Below, one piece after another: positions 8,348 to 17,473 of a stretch of 64,000 bases of DNA. The DNA is from Sphingobacteriaceae bacterium (lineage in GTDB: Bacteria; Bacteroidota; Bacteroidia; Sphingobacteriales; Sphingobacteriaceae). The stretch spans positions 186,001 to 250,000 of the forward strand of contig CAHJWG010000002.1 in NCBI GenBank assembly GCA_903642215.1. Direction: 5' to 3'. The notes beneath the pieces are model-generated. The model worked only from the letters and a program-made list of their open reading frames with translations, made no database searches and was not told where the DNA came from. A program made the position numbers and the translations under genes. Positions within the stretch are counted from its first letter, which is position 1. The number at the start of each line of letters is the position of its first letter.

Positions 8348-8393
8348 AAAAACTGATACTGTTTTTATGCCGATAAAAACAGTATCAGTTTTT
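8348..8393. terminator. Perfect 21-bp hairpin after msrA, built from the dispersed motif
   Basis: Two exactly complementary 21-base arms (8348-8368 and 8373-8393) contain CTGATACTGTTTTTAT and its complement around a GCCG loop. It lies 26 bases after the msrA stop, and its right arm ends in a T run, so a terminator role is plausible. The arms are the ATAAAAACAGTATC variant of the dispersed motif, duplicated and inverted. Confidence 0.7.
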
Positions 8394-8449
8394 AAAATCA
8401 GCAAAACATAATTTTAAGCTTCAGGTTAACAAAAAAACCTGTAAATTTT

Positions 8450-9427
8450 ATGTTATCCGCACATCCAATTCAAAAAATCGTTGTTTTTCGTGCCTTGCAG
8501 CTTGGTGATTTGTTATGTTCCATCCCTGCATTCCGCGCTTTGCGTACCACTTATCCTGATGCCCACATTACATTAGTTGGGTTGCCCTGGGCCGAAAGTT
8601 TGTTAACGCGTTTCCCGGATTATTTTAACGCTTTTGTTGCTTTTTCGGGTTATCCGGGGTTGCCGGAACAAGAGATTTCCGCAGAAAAAATCACGTTGTT
8701 TTTACAGCAAATGCAGTCGCAGCAGTTTGACCTGGCTTTGCAGATGCAAGGAAACGGCTCGATCGTAAACCCGATGATAGAACTTTTCGGTGCGTTTTAT
8801 ACAGCAGGTTTTTACCGCGAAGAAGATTACCGGCCAAGTTCGTTGTTTTTAAAGTATCCCGAAGGTATCCCGGAAATTGAAAGGCATTTACTGCTGATGA
8901 ACCACATTGGCATTCCATCAGTAGGAACCGAACTGGAATTCCCTTTAAACAGTTATGATTATGATGCTTTTGATCAGTTAAACCTGCAAATTATTCCGCA
9001 AAAATATATTTGTATTCATCCCGGTTCGCGCAGTGTGGCACGGCAATGGCCGCCTGCTTATTTTGCTGCGCTGGCAGATTACTGTCAGGAGCAAGGTTTT
9101 GATGTTGTGATTACCGGCACAAAAGATGAAGAGTATTTGGCGGCAGAAGTAATGCAGCACATGCAGCATGAGGCTTATAACATGGCTGGGAAAACAACTT
9201 TAGGTGCGGTGGCAGTATTGATAAAAAATGCGTTTGCGTTAATTTCAAATTGTACGGGCGTATCGCATATTGCAGCTGCTTATGCTACACCAAGTATTGT
9301 TATCAGTTTGCATGGAGAACCGGAACGATGGTCGCCTTTAAACCAAACCAAACATCGTACAATTGATTGGACCAGAACGCCGAAATTTGATTTAGTGATG
9401 GAGCAGCTGGTTGAAGTAGTGGTTTAA
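8450..9427 (+). CDS. Glycosyltransferase family 9 (heptosyltransferase-like)
   Basis: The 325-residue protein begins with the GT9 pattern IVVFRALQLGDLLCSIPAFRALRTTYPDAHITL and ends with the nucleotide-sugar binding region IHPGSRSVARQWPP, NMAGKTTLGAVAVL and SNCTGVSHIAAAYATPSI. GT9 enzymes transfer heptose-like sugars from ADP-activated donors, usually in the LPS core. No LPS genes are adjacent, so donor and acceptor stay open. It is convergent with the Thr/Gly repeat gene across a strong terminator. Confidence 0.85.
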   Translation: MLSAHPIQKIVVFRALQLGDLLCSIPAFRALRTTYPDAHITLVGLPWAESLLTRFPDYFNAFVAFSGYPGLPEQEISAEKITLFLQQMQSQQFDLALQMQGNGSIVNPMIELFGAFYTAGFYREEDYRPSSLFLKYPEGIPEIERHLLLMNHIGIPSVGTELEFPLNSYDYDAFDQLNLQIIPQKYICIHPGSRSVARQWPPAYFAALADYCQEQGFDVVITGTKDEEYLAAEVMQHMQHEAYNMAGKTTLGAVAVLIKNAFALISNCTGVSHIAAAYATPSIVISLHGEPERWSPLNQTKHRTIDWTRTPKFDLVMEQLVEVVV

Positions 9428-9449
9428 CTATAATATTTTAAAGAAGTTA

Positions 9450-9498
9450 TAAAATAAGGGAGGGTTGATGCAATTTGCATCAACCCTCCCTTATTTTA
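9450..9498. terminator. Strong bidirectional terminator hairpin
   Basis: Perfect 24-base arms (9450-9473 and 9475-9498) with a GGGAGGGTTGATGCAA core, bounded by A-rich and T-rich ends on both strands. It lies between two convergent stops (9427 plus strand, 9522 minus strand), an ideal shared terminator. Confidence 0.9.
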
Positions 9499-9521
9499 TT
9501 TAAAACGACACTAAATGTTAC

Positions 9522-10142
9522 TTATTTCTGCGGTGGACTTGTAGTAACCGGTGGCGTTGTTGTTCCGGTTCTGGTGCCGTTAGTCGTTCCCGTTCCGGTA
9601 GTACCTGTACCTGTTGTTCCGGTTCCGATAGTACCTGTACCGATTGTACTTGTACCTGTTGTTCCGGTTCCAATTGTACCAGTACCGATTGTACCTGTTC
9701 CTGTTGTTCCGGTTCCAATTGTACCTGTACCGATGGTTCCAGTACCATTAGTTGTTCCGGTTCCAATTGTACCTGTACCATTATTTATTGTTCCCGTTCC
9801 GGTAGTTCCTGTTCCAATCGTACCTGTACCATTATTCATAGTACCTGTACCAATTGTGCCTGTACCGGTTGGGGTACCATTACTGTTTGTTCCGGTACTA
9901 GTTGTACCTCTTCTGGTTCTGGATGAAGATCTTTGGGTTGTACTGCCAGAAGATGGACGGGTTTGTGTTCCGGTTCTCATTGTACCATTTGTTCCGGTAC
10001 CAGTTGTGCCTGTTCCTGTTGTACCAGTACCTGTTGTTCCGGTACCTGTTGTACCGGTTCCGGTACCTGTTGTTTGTGCTGATGCAATTTCAAATGCACC
10101 TAAAGCCATTGCCAGCATTATTACTACACTTACCTTTTTCAT
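9522..10142 (-). CDS. Secreted Thr/Gly low-complexity repeat protein
   Basis: The 206-residue product has a signal peptide (MKKVSVVIMLAMALGAFEIASAQ) followed by almost nothing but TGTGTTGT, GTIGTGT and NGTGT units. A short basic, Ser/Arg-rich break (SSSRTRRGTTST) lies near the middle, and the tail ends in TTPPVTTSPPQK. The DNA is a mosaic of diverged copies of the same roughly 18-36-base units, suggesting growth by slippage. No enzyme domain is present. It may be a surface or matrix protein, or a heavily O-glycosylated one, since Bacteroidota glycosylate Thr in D-S/T motifs; this is conjecture because Asp is absent. Confidence 0.7.
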   Translation of the reverse strand: MKKVSVVIMLAMALGAFEIASAQTTGTGTGTTGTGTTGTGTTGTGTTGTGTNGTMRTGTQTRPSSGSTTQRSSSRTRRGTTSTGTNSNGTPTGTGTIGTGTMNNGTGTIGTGTTGTGTINNGTGTIGTGTTNGTGTIGTGTIGTGTTGTGTIGTGTIGTGTTGTSTIGTGTIGTGTTGTGTTGTGTTNGTRTGTTTPPVTTSPPQK

Positions 10143-10205
10143 AATCGTATTGTTTTGTTATTAATTATACTACTGTTAACAAGAAATTCCAATCATGGTT
10201 TTTAA

Positions 10206-10224
10206 TTTTTCTTATTAAGAAAAA
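10206..10224. other. Small AT-rich hairpin between the repeat protein gene and fmt
   Basis: TTTTTCTT and AAGAAAAA form an 8-bp stem around ATT. It is downstream of fmt on the minus strand but lacks GC pairs, so terminator activity is doubtful. Confidence 0.3.
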
Positions 10225-10259
10225 CAAAGCGTAAAAAAATTGTCTGTTTTAAAGTCGAA

Positions 10260-11189
10260 TTACAGTTTTACGCCTCTCAAAAACTCTTCTACATTCATCT
10301 TTTTTTTGCCTTCCAGCTGTACTTCTTTTACCGATATAAAACCATCAATACAAGCAAATTTTAAAAACGTTTTATGATTGGTTAGGAAACCGCCTGCAGA
10401 AATAGCCACATCCGTAATTTGTTTTTCGGCTTTAAAAATTTTAAAAACCTTATCATTTATATGGGTAAAAGCAGCAGGATAAGGGCTTAGGCCACGGATA
10501 AAATTGTAAACTTGTTCTGCCGGCTGCATCCAGTTAATCAAACAATCATTTTTAAATATTTTAGGCGCGTGTTTTAAGGCCGGAACGGTTTCATCAGCAG
10601 TAATTAATTCATTTTGCGGCACTTCCCGGAACGTTCCGGCTTCAATCAGTTTTACTGTTTTTACCAACAAATCCGCCCCGATCTGCATTAATTTATCATG
10701 CACATCGCCGGCTGTATCGGTTTCCAGGATGCTTGTTTTATCCATTAAAATAATGTCTCCGGTATCAATTTCCTGTTTCAGAAAAAAAGTAGTTACGCCG
10801 GTTTGATGTTCGCCATTGATCACCGCCCAGTTTATAGGCGCGGCACCCCGGTATTCCGGTAAAAGCGAAGCATGTAAATTAATGGTACCTTTCGGCGGCA
10901 TGCTCCACACAATTTCGGGCAGCATCCTAAAAGCAACCACAACCTGTAAATCAGCTTTTAGGTTATACAATTCCATCAAAAACTCCTCATTCTTTAATTT
11001 TTCAGGCTGAAGCACTTTGATTTGGTATTGCGCCGCATATTGTTTTACGGCAGATTGCGAAAGCTGCTGGCCGCGGCCCGCCGGTTTATCCGGTGCGGTA
11101 ACCACGGCAACCACATCCATCCCTGCTTTTACCAAAGCATCCAGCGAAGCCACGGCAAATTCGGGCGTACCCATAAAAATAATTTTCAT
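10260..11189 (-). CDS. fmt: Methionyl-tRNA formyltransferase
   Basis: The 309-residue enzyme formylates initiator Met-tRNA. It has MKIIFMGTPEFAVASL at the N-terminus, the formyl-transfer motif SLLPEYRGAAPINWA near residue 110 and GDIILMDKT near 148, then the C-terminal OB-like domain. Length is standard. The namZ gene ends 8 bases upstream, so the two probably share a transcript. Confidence 0.95.
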   Translation of the reverse strand: MKIIFMGTPEFAVASLDALVKAGMDVVAVVTAPDKPAGRGQQLSQSAVKQYAAQYQIKVLQPEKLKNEEFLMELYNLKADLQVVVAFRMLPEIVWSMPPKGTINLHASLLPEYRGAAPINWAVINGEHQTGVTTFFLKQEIDTGDIILMDKTSILETDTAGDVHDKLMQIGADLLVKTVKLIEAGTFREVPQNELITADETVPALKHAPKIFKNDCLINWMQPAEQVYNFIRGLSPYPAAFTHINDKVFKIFKAEKQITDVAISAGGFLTNHKTFLKFACIDGFISVKEVQLEGKKKMNVEEFLRGVKL

Positions 11190-11197
11190 AGCTAATT

Positions 11198-12421
11198 TTA
11201 TTTATACAATACGTATTTTAAACGCATTGCTTTATACCGGCTCAAACCTGGTTCCCAGCTCTGCCGTATTTCCTGCTCGCTTTTGCCTGCTATAATTTGC
11301 TCCTTAAAAGAAGTAGTGCCTGCAAGCTTATCAATATTTCCCATTTGTTTGCTTTGAGACATATCGAAAAATTTTTCTTTTAGCGGAAATGATTTGTACA
11401 ATTCCAGCATCCATTTCAGGTTTATTTGTCCGGAACGATGAAGTTTCGCTGTATTGTAATCCCTTAAATCCAAACCATAACAGCTTTCATTTTGATGCAA
11501 AGGTGTTTCAGATTTTCCGGGGATACTTACCGGCGTAAAAGAAAACGGATACATTCCTTTTAAATCCGGGCTGCCCAAAACTGTAAACGGCATATACGTG
11601 CCGCGGCCCTGGCTAATCGTGGTGCCTTCAAACAAACACAACGACGGATAAAGCAGTACCGATTGCTGTGTGTTTAAATTTGGCGAAGGATTTACCGGCA
11701 AAACGTACTCCATGCCGTGCTTATAATTTTTAACCGGAATAACGCTGATTTTGCATTGCATTTTATCCCGCAGCCAGCCTTCGCCGTTAACCATTTGTGC
11801 AAATTCGCCAATCGTCATCCCGTGTGTAATCGGTATTGGAAATCTGCCGATTCCTGATTTTAATTTCATATCCAAAATCGGCCCGTCCACATAAGCATTT
11901 GGGTTTGGCCGGTCTAAAATGATCAGCTCTTTTCCGTTCTCGGCACAAGCTTCCATCACATCCGCCAATGTATTAATATAAGTGTAAAACCGTGCGCCCA
12001 CATCCTGGATATCATAAACCATGATATCGATGTTTTTTAAATCTTCGGATGTAGGTTTGTAATGTTTCCCGTAGAGGGAAATTACAGGCAAACCGGTTTT
12101 TGCGTCTATCGCATCGTTCACTTTTGCACCGTTGCTGGCATCACCCCGAAAACCGTGTTCCGGGCCGAAGATTTTTTTGATTTGGATATTCAGTTTCAAT
12201 AAACTATCTACACTTGGAACTAATTTTTCCCCGATAACCGAAGTTTGGTTAACCACCATTCCAACATTTTTACCTTGCAAAAGCGGTAAATATAGTTCTG
12301 TTTGATCTGCACCAGTTTGGATATTCTTGGTTTGCGCACAACTAAAATTTGCTTGTAAAAGAAGCATGGCTGCAAATGGTAAAAGCCGGATTTTGCTTCT
12401 TATGATTTTTCTTATATTCAT
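11198..12421 (-). CDS. namZ: DUF1343 exo-beta-N-acetylmuramidase (NamZ-like)
   Basis: From the ATG at 12421 (MNIRKIIRSK) the protein has 407 residues and an export signal ending near NFSCAQ, possibly a lipobox at SC. It carries the DUF1343 hallmarks GMVVNQTSV, KIFGPEHGFRG, 'DIMVYDIQDVGARFYTYI' and 'LDRPNP'. Characterised members of this family release N-acetylmuramic acid from non-reducing ends of peptidoglycan fragments. A wall-recycling role is expected here. An upstream in-frame start at 12436 (MLIPT) is less likely because it pushes the signal sequence inward. Confidence 0.85.
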   Translation of the reverse strand: MNIRKIIRSKIRLLPFAAMLLLQANFSCAQTKNIQTGADQTELYLPLLQGKNVGMVVNQTSVIGEKLVPSVDSLLKLNIQIKKIFGPEHGFRGDASNGAKVNDAIDAKTGLPVISLYGKHYKPTSEDLKNIDIMVYDIQDVGARFYTYINTLADVMEACAENGKELIILDRPNPNAYVDGPILDMKLKSGIGRFPIPITHGMTIGEFAQMVNGEGWLRDKMQCKISVIPVKNYKHGMEYVLPVNPSPNLNTQQSVLLYPSLCLFEGTTISQGRGTYMPFTVLGSPDLKGMYPFSFTPVSIPGKSETPLHQNESCYGLDLRDYNTAKLHRSGQINLKWMLELYKSFPLKEKFFDMSQSKQMGNIDKLAGTTSFKEQIIAGKSEQEIRQSWEPGLSRYKAMRLKYVLYK

Positions 12422-12436
12422 TGTTGGTATCAGCAA

Positions 12437-12659
12437 ATGCTTCTTTTATGGGGAATTTATTTAAACTTATTTCGAGGTAAAATCAGGTTCTCGATAAAAG
12501 CTGATTTTTGTGGTGCTAAATTATAAAAGATCAGATTAAGATTAGGAACCGCAGATAAATGTACGATAGGGGAATTAATTGTACCGCATCTAAAGCTCTG
12601 CAAAATAGAGATCAATTGTTTGATGATGCTTTTAACCGAACAAAGAATTTACCTGCCAT
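12437..12659. repeat. Gap with a dispersed motif copy and a decayed repeat (copy A)
   Basis: Position 12437-12453 holds ATGCTTCTTTTATGGGG. Roughly 12480-12550 holds a diverged copy of a sequence found again at about 15575-15650: both contain ATAAAAGCTGATTTTTG, then AAAAGATCAGAT and GGAACC at matching spacing. No intact gene is present. The second copy is joined to transposase-like coding sequence, so this is probably a transposon remnant. Confidence 0.5.
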
Positions 12660-15410
12660 TTATTTTACGATAACTTTTTTACGGTTACTTAGCAAACTGC
12701 CGTTCATATCGCTACCATCAATAAGTACAGAATAGCTGCCTGATTTATCGGTAGTATAAAACGACAGGGTTGCCTCGCCATTTTTATCGGTTACAATATT
12801 TGGTGTCCAGTATACGGTTGAACGGGTATCTACAAAAGGTACAGCACTTTTTATAGTGTACTTAGGCGAATAAAATTGTGCATTGGATGCAAACTCTATT
12901 GGCCGGTATAAATAGGTACCTATTGCATGCCTCATAAATGGCCCATGGCCTGAGTAAGTAGTTATCTCAATAAAAGCAAAATCAAACGGACTATCAGTTA
13001 AAGGATTTAAAAATTTCTGGAAATAGGAATTAACGTTTCGGGTAGTGCTCATTACCTCTATCCCCTTAACATCCTGGGCATTAAAATACTTTAAATAGTT
13101 TTCAATAAATAGTCTATAAGTATTAGATCCACCGCCCGAAAACGCGAATTGTATCTTTATGCCATCAACAATAAACCCAACAAATCTGCCTTTCAGGCTA
13201 TAATAATCTCCTAACTTTAATAATCCTTTTACTTTTTTCATTAACAGCTCGCCTAAGGTAACTCTTCCGGCCTTCTGCATATCTTCAGTTGATATTATAA
13301 AGTCGGCCCCGCCGTCCTCATTCAGGTTATGGGAATCTTTTATTATAAATTTATCCCTTATGGTAACCTCCTTTAAAACATTTGGCCCCAATAGTTTTTC
13401 GCGATCATTTTTATATGCTAATAAATTGTTTATTGCTTTTAGTTTAGATGTATCTATGTTCATGTACCAGGGAATACTGATCGTTTGCAGGGCAGCAAAT
13501 ATCGGCGGTTTAAATTCGTTAACCTCGATATCCAAACTACCGCTTTTACCCTTTTTATTTTTGGCCGATATAAAATAAGTAGCCGTGTCAGTCGGGTAAA
13601 TATTCGTAAAGTTAAACATCCCCGCTTTATTGGTAACCGTATCGATAATCAACGCGGGTTTTTTAGATAGCAGGGTAACCCTGGCGTTTTCGACACCTTT
13701 AACAATATTAGTTACCTTACCGCTTATGGTAAAATTGCTTTCGGCAGGGTAAAGTACAGGCTTAACGGGTTGGAACAATCGTCCCCAGTCATAATTTACC
13801 CAACCTTGTGTAAGTAAAAGGTTATCCAGGTGCTGCCAAATAGCAGCGGTCATTACTGCCGGGAAATAATAACCGGACTCTTCTACGTTACCTTTTAAGT
13901 CGGTTGTTAATAACATGGATGACCTAAGCGTAGCACTTTTTAAACTGTCTGTTTTTACCTGCCCGTCATCGGTTACCGCAATGGATAAATTCGCAGCAAC
14001 CGGCTGCCCGTCTTTATCAGTAACTTTAATGCTTAAACAAACGCTATCCCGGGTAGTAAACCTTTTGGCTATTCCTTTAACCTGTAAATTAAGTTCATCA
14101 TGCCTGTCAATATAAATTATTCGCTCATTTAAAGGATGGTTTTGCAGATCGAGTAAAGTAAATCGGGTTATCCCTGTAGGGAAGAAGCTTTTGCTGATCC
14201 GGATCTTTTTCACCGGGCCATCCAGCTTAATAGTTGCACCATAACAGGCTATTCCCCTGGCTTGCGCTACCAGGTAATAAGGCAAACCTGCAGCCCGTAT
14301 ATCCGATGTAGCCGAAACAGTAATTAACAAGGAATCTTCAGTTAGTTTATTAGTTACATTAAAACCAATGCCTGATGATTTTACCAAAGGCAGCGGATAA
14401 GATTTAGAATACGTGCTATCGCCGAATTTAATTTTTGCCGTGTAAGTCTCACCCGCTACAGGTACCAAATCAAACGCACCCATACCTAAATGGCTGGTAG
14501 AGAAACCAACAACTTGCTGCTGCCGGCTATTATAAATTGCCCCGGCTGCAATAATGCCGTTACCATCCTCGCTTAATGCTTTAAAAGCAACATGGGTGTT
14601 GATACCCGCTGTAAGGTAACCGCCTTCGGGCATAAATTGCAAATCAATTTGTTCGGGGCGATTTAATAAAACCGGGAGCTGATAAACGGCAGTACTGTTT
14701 TTACTTAAGTTTTGTAAAGATATAGCCAGTTTATGCGAATCAGTTTTCTCGGGTAGATCAAAATTAAAATTTAGAGCACCGTCCATCATGGTATGTACCT
14801 TGTCGCTAAACAAGCTTCTTTTATCCGAGGTTATTTTTACCCGGTAATCATTCAGCAACACCGGTTCGCCGTTAAGCCCGGTTAAATTTAAGCTGATACT
14901 CACCTGTTCTTTACCGGCATCTTTCCTGGTATCGAAGCGCGAGCTGATCAGCAGATCATTCTCTGCCGGGGCATTGATGTAAAACTGTTTGGTAAATATA
15001 TAATGCTCATCATAATTTCGCATCCAGTTGGTATAAGCCCTTAATGTATAATTACCTTGCGGAAAATCTTTATCAACAAGCTCTAAGCTACCCCAACCCA
15101 ATCCAGCAGACATGGATAGCATTATCCGTTTTATAACCAGGTTCTGCTCGTTAGCTACTTCAACATACACCAGGCCGCTTTTGGCCGGCGCGGTTAAATA
15201 GGCCGCATCAAACAGGTAAGCTTTTAGCCAAAGGGTGTCATTAAGATTATAGTAAGGCTTGTCGGTTTGCAAATAAAGTTTTTCTGTTGCCGCGGTATCA
15301 GTCAGCGCAGTTATAGCGATAAGGGTTTGACGGATATTTTTATTTTGTGCAGAGGCTATACCGCATTGCAATACAAAAATCAATACACAATATTGTAACT
15401 TCTTTTTCAT
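12660..15410 (-). CDS. Exported MG2-like / TonB-plug domain protein
   Basis: The 916-residue product has a signal peptide ending in SAQ, then macroglobulin-like beta domains beginning KLYLQTDKPYYNLNDTLWLKAYLFDA. A carboxypeptidase-regulatory-like segment (ISGKVTNIVKGVENARVTLL) follows near residue 560. Around 710-800 a plug-like region (VTLGELLMKKVKGL, GFIVDGI, VKGIEVM) leads to a final beta domain (DKNGEATLSFYTTDKSGSYSV). There is no TonB-dependent beta-barrel. Such proteins are common in Bacteroidota and their role is unknown; an envelope function is inferred. Remnants of the same repeat flank the gene on both sides. Confidence 0.75.
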   Translation of the reverse strand: MKKKLQYCVLIFVLQCGIASAQNKNIRQTLIAITALTDTAATEKLYLQTDKPYYNLNDTLWLKAYLFDAAYLTAPAKSGLVYVEVANEQNLVIKRIMLSMSAGLGWGSLELVDKDFPQGNYTLRAYTNWMRNYDEHYIFTKQFYINAPAENDLLISSRFDTRKDAGKEQVSISLNLTGLNGEPVLLNDYRVKITSDKRSLFSDKVHTMMDGALNFNFDLPEKTDSHKLAISLQNLSKNSTAVYQLPVLLNRPEQIDLQFMPEGGYLTAGINTHVAFKALSEDGNGIIAAGAIYNSRQQQVVGFSTSHLGMGAFDLVPVAGETYTAKIKFGDSTYSKSYPLPLVKSSGIGFNVTNKLTEDSLLITVSATSDIRAAGLPYYLVAQARGIACYGATIKLDGPVKKIRISKSFFPTGITRFTLLDLQNHPLNERIIYIDRHDELNLQVKGIAKRFTTRDSVCLSIKVTDKDGQPVAANLSIAVTDDGQVKTDSLKSATLRSSMLLTTDLKGNVEESGYYFPAVMTAAIWQHLDNLLLTQGWVNYDWGRLFQPVKPVLYPAESNFTISGKVTNIVKGVENARVTLLSKKPALIIDTVTNKAGMFNFTNIYPTDTATYFISAKNKKGKSGSLDIEVNEFKPPIFAALQTISIPWYMNIDTSKLKAINNLLAYKNDREKLLGPNVLKEVTIRDKFIIKDSHNLNEDGGADFIISTEDMQKAGRVTLGELLMKKVKGLLKLGDYYSLKGRFVGFIVDGIKIQFAFSGGGSNTYRLFIENYLKYFNAQDVKGIEVMSTTRNVNSYFQKFLNPLTDSPFDFAFIEITTYSGHGPFMRHAIGTYLYRPIEFASNAQFYSPKYTIKSAVPFVDTRSTVYWTPNIVTDKNGEATLSFYTTDKSGSYSVLIDGSDMNGSLLSNRKKVIVK

Positions 15411-15862
15411 GTATTAAATACTAATTTAAATTTTTATCAGCAGAAATAATCATGCTTCTTTTACACCTGTAAATTTTGTTTTTTTATCTGATTAAAATAT
15501 GAAAAAGTACACAGTTGTAATGTTTTTTAGGTGATAAAAGAAGCATAGAAAATAAGTTTAGTAAAATTTAAACAGGCTCTGAGTTTCCAATAAAAGCTGA
15601 TTTTTGCGATGCTGAATCAGAAAAGATCAGATCAGGATTGGGAACCATAGTTAAAGGTATGAAAACTGGTATTTTGATAAAGAACTCTATAAAAAAAGAA
15701 CAGTCATCGAGCAGGCAAATACCTGGATAAACGGCTTTAAGAAACTGATCCATAATCAAAAACTAAAATTGTGTTGCCTGCGTTTTACATTTCACGATCA
15801 GCAACAAATTTTCAGCTTAAAACTGCATCTTTGCCAAGATACAAAAATAGCAATATCCACCC
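15411..15862. other. Intergenic region with a motif pair and a transposon relic
   Basis: About 450 bases between divergent genes. A motif copy at 15452-15473 (ATGCTTCTTTTACACC) and another in the opposite orientation at 15523-15546 (TTAGGTGATAAAAGAAGCAT) form a widely spaced inverted pair. The right half holds repeat copy B and the transposase relic. The promoter for the permease gene should be near 15770-15860, but I could not place it. Confidence 0.5.
15575..15765 (+). pseudogene. Relic of a DDE transposase C-terminus (IS4/IS5-type) with repeat copy B
   Basis: Frame 15658-15765 reads YENWYFDKELYKKRTVIEQ and continues ANTWINGFKKL. This contains a Y-(2)-R-(3)-E arrangement and the 'AxxWxxxFK' helix typical of IS4/IS5-type DDE transposase ends. 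The frame is broken upstream and has no proper start or stop, so the element is dead. Its left part matches the repeat at 12480-12550 in the same orientation. Confidence 0.5.
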
Positions 15863-17083
15863 TTGAACGTAGCTACCTTTATTGCAGGCCGCATTTCTTT
15901 CCGCAGCAAACGCACATTTTCCAAAATGATTGTGCGCATCGCCATTACAGGTATTATGCTGGGTTTGGGCGTGATGATTTTGAGTTTGGCAATTGTTAAA
16001 GGTTTTAAGCAGGAAATCAGGGAAAAAGTCAGAGGTTTTTCCGGTGATATTCAGGTGGTGAAATACGATTTGAATGCTTCCTACGAAAATTCTCCGTTTG
16101 CGGTCAGTTCCTCATTTTTAAAAGAAGTTAAGGTTAACAAGGCGTTCAGCCACATCGAACCTTTTGCTACAAAACCGGCTATTATTAAAGCAAATGATGC
16201 GATAGAAGGCGTGGTTTTAAAAGGCGTTGACCAAAGTTACGACTGGTCTTTTTTCCAAAAAAGTATGGCTTCCGGCCACGTCATAAATTTTAAGGATTCT
16301 GTTGAAGCACAAAAACAGATCATGATTTCGCAGTTCACAGCCAATCGTTTACAGCTGAAAGTTGGGGATGATTTCCTGATGTATTTTGTGCAGCAGCCGT
16401 TAAGAAAACGCAAATTTAAGATCGTCGGTATTTTTAATATCGGTGTGGAGGAAGTAGATAAAACGTATGTAATCGGCTCGCTTTCGCTCATCAGGCGTTT
16501 AAATAACTGGAAACCGAACGAAGTTGGCGGCTACGAAATTAAAATCCCGCAGTTTAACCAGCTGGAGCAATCCGATGAAGTGCTGAATAATATTTTGCCG
16601 GTCGAATTTAAATCTTATACCGTCGAACAGTTCTACCCAACTATTTTTGAGTGGCTTACTTTGCTGGATGTGAACACGCAGGTAATCCTGATTTTAATGC
16701 TGATCGTTGCCGTGATCAACATGATTTCTGCCTTACTGATTATGATTTTGGAACGAACAAGTATGATCGGTATGTTAAAAGCTTTGGGCGCAAACAATTG
16801 GAGTATCCAGCAAATGTTTTTATTAAATGCGCTTTACCTGATTGCTGCAGGTTTGCTTTTGGGTAATTTATTTGGTGTGGGGATCAGTTTTTTTCAAAAT
16901 TACACACACTTTTTTAAGCTCGATCAGGCTTCTTATTACATGAATTTTGTACCAATCCAGCTTAATCTTTCTGATATTTTGCTGCTAAATCTCGGTACGT
17001 TAGTGGTTTGTGTTTTGGTACTTTTAATCCCATCAATGTTAGTTACCTCCATTTCCCCGGTCAAAGCAATCCGCTTTAAATAA
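15863..17083 (+). CDS. LolC/LolE-like ABC transporter permease
   Basis: The 406-residue protein starts with TTG at 15863; the resulting N-terminus NVATFIAGRISFRSKRTFSK is the conserved beginning of the family, which supports this start. It has one N-terminal TM helix, a MacB-type periplasmic domain (GFSGDIQVVKYD ... PLRKRKFKIVGIF) and a C-terminal FtsX domain with three helices containing MISALLIMILERTSMIGMLKALGA. Members extract lipoproteins from the inner membrane with an ATPase partner; no ATPase gene is adjacent, as is usual in Bacteroidota. Confidence 0.85.
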   Translation: MNVATFIAGRISFRSKRTFSKMIVRIAITGIMLGLGVMILSLAIVKGFKQEIREKVRGFSGDIQVVKYDLNASYENSPFAVSSSFLKEVKVNKAFSHIEPFATKPAIIKANDAIEGVVLKGVDQSYDWSFFQKSMASGHVINFKDSVEAQKQIMISQFTANRLQLKVGDDFLMYFVQQPLRKRKFKIVGIFNIGVEEVDKTYVIGSLSLIRRLNNWKPNEVGGYEIKIPQFNQLEQSDEVLNNILPVEFKSYTVEQFYPTIFEWLTLLDVNTQVILILMLIVAVINMISALLIMILERTSMIGMLKALGANNWSIQQMFLLNALYLIAAGLLLGNLFGVGISFFQNYTHFFKLDQASYYMNFVPIQLNLSDILLLNLGTLVVCVLVLLIPSMLVTSISPVKAIRFK

Positions 17084-17157
17084 AACAATTTGTTTATAGC
17101 TTTATTTTCTGTCTACATTAGTGTTTGATTTAGTTTGATATGCTTGCGCCGGATCAT

Positions 17158-17472
17158 TTATAGCACTTCTATATTACTGTACAAAACCTCAAACTGTTGT
17201 TCGATATTTCGGTGGAAATTCTCGGGCAGCATCGTCCAGTCACGAAACTCTACTAATATCGGGATATTGCTATTCCTTATTTTCTCGCTTAAACCAAGGT
17301 AAACATCTAACGGAAGCGGTTTTAAGTTGCTGCTCCGCACTACCAAATCTAAATCACTGCCAGTATGTGCCGTGCCGTTTACCCGGCTGCCATAAGCCCA
17401 GATTTCCAGCGGTATTTTAATTGACGAAAAAATTTCCAGCAGTATTTGCCTGTCTTTATTTCTCAGCAGCAT
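17158..17472 (-). CDS. mntA: MntA-type nucleotidyltransferase antitoxin
   Basis: The 104-residue protein has the minimal nucleotidyltransferase signature G28-S29-x10-D40-x-D42 in YGSRVNGTAHTGSDLDLV. In MntA-HepT systems this enzyme AMPylates and so neutralises the HEPN toxin. It starts two bases after the stop of the HepT gene, the normal order and coupling. Because the toxin gene is interrupted, this antitoxin may now be an orphan. The key residues are intact. Confidence 0.8.
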   Translation of the reverse strand: MLLRNKDRQILLEIFSSIKIPLEIWAYGSRVNGTAHTGSDLDLVVRSSNLKPLPLDVYLGLSEKIRNSNIPILVEFRDWTMLPENFHRNIEQQFEVLYSNIEVL

Positions 17473-17473
17473 A

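Noticed and set aside
9522..10142. Repeated DNA that could be taken for a CRISPR or tandem-repeat array
   Set aside because: Units are variable in length, have no unique spacers and are in frame with a secreted protein.
9475..10164. A 229-residue plus-strand frame of VPVVPV repeats
   Set aside because: It is the antisense of the Thr/Gly repeat gene. Only the minus-strand frame has a signal peptide and correct placement relative to the terminator.
15568..15759. 63-codon minus-strand frame
   Set aside because: It is the reverse of the transposase relic; the plus-strand reading carries the transposase-like signature.
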